Below are positions 7,612 through 9,510 of a stretch of 9,510 bases of DNA, piece after piece; the stretch's first letter is position 1; each line of letters begins with the position of its first letter. The notes below the pieces were generated by a model that saw only the letters and a program-made list of their open reading frames with translations, did no database searches and was not told the origin of the DNA. Made by a program: the position numbers and the translations under genes. Source of the stretch: CAYNDB01 sp964395915 (lineage in GTDB: Bacteria > Nitrospinota_A > UBA7883 > JAJRTC01); the NCBI GenBank assembly GCA_964395915.1, contig CAYNDB010000098.1, positions 1 to 9,510 of the forward strand, written 5' to 3'.

Positions 7612-7995
7612 TTGAATAACGAACCAGAATTTTTAGACCCCGATACGTCTTCAAAAAATGATCTATGGGCGTTGAAGGTGAAATTTATAGAAAGCAATCA
7701 TCACTTTGAGCTTGTTCTCGGCAAGCTGTACGAAAACCTCAAAGGATTGGAGAACTCCGGCGGCCTTGTCACATCAAAGCTGAAAGTAGCCCGGCGCAAG
7801 CTTGCCAAAGCCCTGGAAAACGGCGATAAAACATCTTCTTTCAAAAAAAAAGTGGCTGATATTGAAAAGAGAATAGGCTCCAAAAGCAGGATGGCCGACG
7901 AAGTGAAAATAGAGATTGCCGAAACGGAAATAAAGTTACGCCACCAGAAGGAGTGGCTTAAAAAAGTGGATCATATAAAGCAGGAGGAGATATGA
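7612..7995 (+). CDS. Small coiled-coil protein, function unknown
   Basis: I do not recognise a family. Read from TTG 7612 the product has 127 residues, is highly charged and has no signal peptide, membrane segment or cysteine, so it is probably cytoplasmic. From about residue 18 to the end it is dominated by Lys, Glu, Leu and Ile in heptad-like spacing with very few prolines, as expected for a long antiparallel or dimeric coiled coil. A Gly-Gly/Asn-Gly-Asp break around residues 50-75 may form a turn between two helices. An ATG at 7591 would add seven residues but leaves the excellent ribosome site inside the gene. It is the first gene on the plus strand after the divergent region, followed 80 bases later by hisG, and may be co-transcribed with it. 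Its last codons (CAG GAG GAG) create a strong Shine-Dalgarno sequence for a possible short frame that overlaps its stop. Confidence 0.75.
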   Translation: MNNEPEFLDPDTSSKNDLWALKVKFIESNHHFELVLGKLYENLKGLENSGGLVTSKLKVARRKLAKALENGDKTSSFKKKVADIEKRIGSKSRMADEVKIEIAETEIKLRHQKEWLKKVDHIKQEEI

Positions 7996-8057
7996 TTGTT
8001 TGCCTGAAACAAAGGTTTCGGTTATTATTCCTTCTTTCAGATTTTCAAACATATTAA
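7992..8057 (+). CDS. Possible 21-codon leader ORF upstream of hisG
   Basis: ATG 7992 overlaps the coiled-coil stop as ATGA, and AGGAGG at 7982-7987 stands four bases before it. The frame encodes 21 residues beginning MIVCLKQRFR, then a short hydrophobic stretch LLFLL, and stops at TAA 8055-8057. It has no histidine codons, so it is not a classical his attenuator peptide. It ends 18 bases before the hisG ATG, which itself lacks a ribosome site, so translation through it could help re-initiation at hisG. Against this, the ribosome-site bases are also the Gln-Glu-Glu codons of the upstream gene and may be coincidence. A weak five-base-pair hairpin (GAAAC 8006-8010, GTTTC 8015-8019) lies inside it. 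Confidence 0.3.
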   Translation: MIVCLKQRFRLLFLLSDFQTY

Positions 8058-8075
8058 GAATTTAATGGTAACAAC

Positions 8076-9029
8076 ATGAACTACGGTAAAAAAGAGGGTG
8101 TCCTGTATATGGGAATCCCGTCAGGCAGTTTGCACGATCAGGTCGTGCGTCTGCTGGCCGCTTCTGGCCGCCCTGTGCAAAAAGGAAGACAATACGAGCT
8201 TCCCACCCCATTTGACAAGGAAGTTATATTCCGTGTGTTAGACAGAAAAGAGATGCCGGCTAAAGTGGCTAAAGGCATCGTGGACTGTGGCATCACCGGG
8301 AAGGACTATATCTACGAGGCCGGTATGGAGGATAGCGTTGAAGTTATTGGAGACTTCATATTTTCCAAAACCACAAACAAACCATCAAGACTGGTCCTTG
8401 CCACAAGACCGGAGACCGGCGTCTCCACGCCTGAGCAGTGCGCCGACAAAACAATAGCCACCGAGCTTCCTAACCTTACGCGTCGCATGATGAAGAAGCT
8501 TTTCGGGGTGACGGATATAAACATCCTGCCAAGTGAAGGAAAAACCGAGGCGAAAGTGTTTATGGGAGAGTCAGACGTATTTACCGATATCACGGAAACA
8601 GGTCGCACCCTGAAGGAAAACGGCAATATCATCATTGCGGAGCTTTTCGAATCGAATCCGCAACTTATCGCAAATCCCAAGGCGGTTTTAGATAAAGCAA
8701 AGCTTGAAAAGATGGAGGATATCCGTATCGGCATAGATTCTGTCCTGCTGGCGGAGAAAGAACCGATCTACCTCGTATTTATGGACGTTCCTAAAGGTAA
8801 GCTTAAGCAGGTGGAAGCCATAATTCCATCTGTTGTGGCTCCAACCGTAAGCGAAGTGGAAAAAGAGGGATGGCTTTCGGTTTCCGCTGTAATCCGTGAA
8901 TCGGAGCTTAACCTGCTGGCGCCGAAACTTTTACGTATTGGCGTTGACGGCATAGTGCCTATACCAGCGCCGAAATTTTTCTCCCTCGATATGATTAAAA
9001 ATAGAATGGAGCCCTCGAGCAATGGATAA
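8076..9029 (+). CDS. hisG: ATP phosphoribosyltransferase, long form
   Basis: This enzyme catalyses the first step of histidine biosynthesis, joining ATP and PRPP to give phosphoribosyl-ATP, in the cytoplasm. It has 317 residues, in the long-form class that carries its own regulatory domain and does not need HisZ. Catalytic region: VLYMGIPSGSL at 9-19, DCGITGKDYIYE at 70-81, TIATELPNLTRR at 126-137 and the PRPP-binding SDVFTDITETGRTL at 166-179, then LFESNPQLIAN at 190-200. The ACT-like C-terminal domain, which binds histidine for feedback inhibition, covers about 230-300 (YLVFMDVPKGKL, APTVSEVEKEGWLSV). ATG 8076 is kept although it lacks a Shine-Dalgarno sequence: the next ATG, at 8109, would delete the first beta strand. 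Ser16 replaces the Lys usual in the first loop (PKGSL/PKGRL), and Phe169 replaces Ile/Val in the signature. It overlaps hisI by eight bases. Confidence 0.95.
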   Translation: MNYGKKEGVLYMGIPSGSLHDQVVRLLAASGRPVQKGRQYELPTPFDKEVIFRVLDRKEMPAKVAKGIVDCGITGKDYIYEAGMEDSVEVIGDFIFSKTTNKPSRLVLATRPETGVSTPEQCADKTIATELPNLTRRMMKKLFGVTDINILPSEGKTEAKVFMGESDVFTDITETGRTLKENGNIIIAELFESNPQLIANPKAVLDKAKLEKMEDIRIGIDSVLLAEKEPIYLVFMDVPKGKLKQVEAIIPSVVAPTVSEVEKEGWLSVSAVIRESELNLLAPKLLRIGVDGIVPIPAPKFFSLDMIKNRMEPSSNG

Positions 9030-9417
9030 AAAAGAAATTGAAGAAGGGGTTTCCCTCAAAATAAATTTCGAGAAACGTGGCGGGTTGATACCTGCCGTTG
9101 TCCAGAGATCTAGCGATGGACGTGTTTTGATGCTCGCCTATGTCAATAGTGAAGCGTTTGATGAGACAATCCGCTCTAAAATGGCGACGTTTTGGTCCAC
9201 ATCGCGCAACGAGCTTTGGAAAAAGGGAGCGACTTCCGGAGACTACCTGAAAGTTGTTGAAATATTGACTGATTGTGACCAGGACGCCATCGTTTATGTC
9301 GTTGAGCCTCAGGGGAAAGGCGCATGCCATACCAAGGATCCTGATACAGGCGACGCCAGGTTGAGCTGTTTTTACCGCAAACTTGACTTTGAAAAAGGCG
9401 TTTTGGAGAAATATTAG
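9022..9417 (+). CDS. hisI: Phosphoribosyl-AMP cyclohydrolase
   Basis: This 131-residue stand-alone HisI opens the purine ring of phosphoribosyl-AMP, the third step of histidine biosynthesis, in the cytoplasm. Family motifs are all in order: GLIPAVVQ at 21-28, VLMLAYVN at 35-42, FWSTSRNELWKKG at 57-69, the metal-binding DCDQDA at 84-89 (Asp84, Asp86, Asp88 for Mg; Cys85 for Zn), ACHT at 101-104 and SCFYR at 115-119, which supply further zinc ligands (Cys102, Cys116). The common GETSGN motif reads GATSGD at 69-74. No HisE (phosphoribosyl-ATP pyrophosphatase) domain is fused at the C-terminus, so step two must be encoded elsewhere. The ATG lies inside the end of hisG (eight-base overlap) with TGGAG upstream, so the pair is translationally coupled. 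Bases 9418-9510 after it show no clear terminator. Confidence 0.96.
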   Translation: MDKKEIEEGVSLKINFEKRGGLIPAVVQRSSDGRVLMLAYVNSEAFDETIRSKMATFWSTSRNELWKKGATSGDYLKVVEILTDCDQDAIVYVVEPQGKGACHTKDPDTGDARLSCFYRKLDFEKGVLEKY

Positions 9418-9510
9418 ATTTCAAAGCTAAAATTACTAAAAAATATTGATTTTCAGGCCTTTATCATATACTTAAGTGGTGGTGTCTCGCATGGCTGATA
9501 ACGTTTAACC

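Noticed and set aside
8006..8019. GAAAC/GTTTC hairpin before hisG as attenuator or terminator
   Set aside because: Only five base pairs, no T-run after it and no alternative pairing partner seen.
9490..9507. ATG at 9490 as the start of the next plus-strand gene
   Set aside because: It stops after five codons.
9453..9509. Open minus-strand frame of 18 codons ending at TGA 9455-9453
   Set aside because: It could be the tail of a convergent gene entering from outside, but it is too short to support.

Overview
The window (9,510 bases) carries chromosomal housekeeping genes of a Gram-negative (diderm) bacterium. The evidence for an LPS outer membrane is a full-length LptD, plus a lipoprotein with a clear lipobox. 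The long form of HisG with its own C-terminal regulatory domain, a stand-alone HisI, and a membrane-anchored glutamate-synthase-like FMN protein do not look like an enteric gammaproteobacterium. A deltaproteobacterial, Nitrospinota-like or similar diderm lineage is possible, but I cannot fix the taxon from sequence alone. I see no transposase, phage gene, CRISPR array, rRNA or tRNA.

Layout. (1) Bases 1-398, plus strand: the C-terminal 131 residues of an aldo/keto reductase whose start lies outside the window. (2) 399-631: AT-rich spacer with one weak hairpin. (3) 632-1210, plus strand: a predicted outer-membrane lipoprotein of unrecognised function. It converges on the next block with only 11 bases between stop codons. 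(4) 7386 down to 1222, minus strand: four genes read in the order lptD, a glutamate-synthase-like FMN/Fe-S protein, tgt, hemW. The spacings are 7 bp, 69 bp and a one-base stop/start overlap, so this looks like one operon. (5) 7387-7611: divergent intergenic region. (6) 7612-9417, plus strand: a small coiled-coil protein starting at TTG, a possible 21-codon reading frame with a strong Shine-Dalgarno sequence, hisG and hisI (8-base overlap). (7) 9418-9510: no supported gene.

Function. The minus-strand operon mixes outer-membrane biogenesis (LptD), tRNA queuosine modification (Tgt), heme trafficking (HemW) and a redox/amino-nitrogen enzyme of unknown substrate. These look co-transcribed rather than forming one pathway. 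The plus-strand pair hisG-hisI gives steps 1 and 3 of histidine biosynthesis. HisE, the step between them, is neither fused to HisI nor present here.

No clear new system is visible. The points most worth a second look are the leader arrangement in front of hisG, the proline that replaces the usual substrate-pocket cysteine in Tgt, the reduced cysteine set of LptD, and the membrane-anchored GltB-like protein inserted between lptD and tgt.
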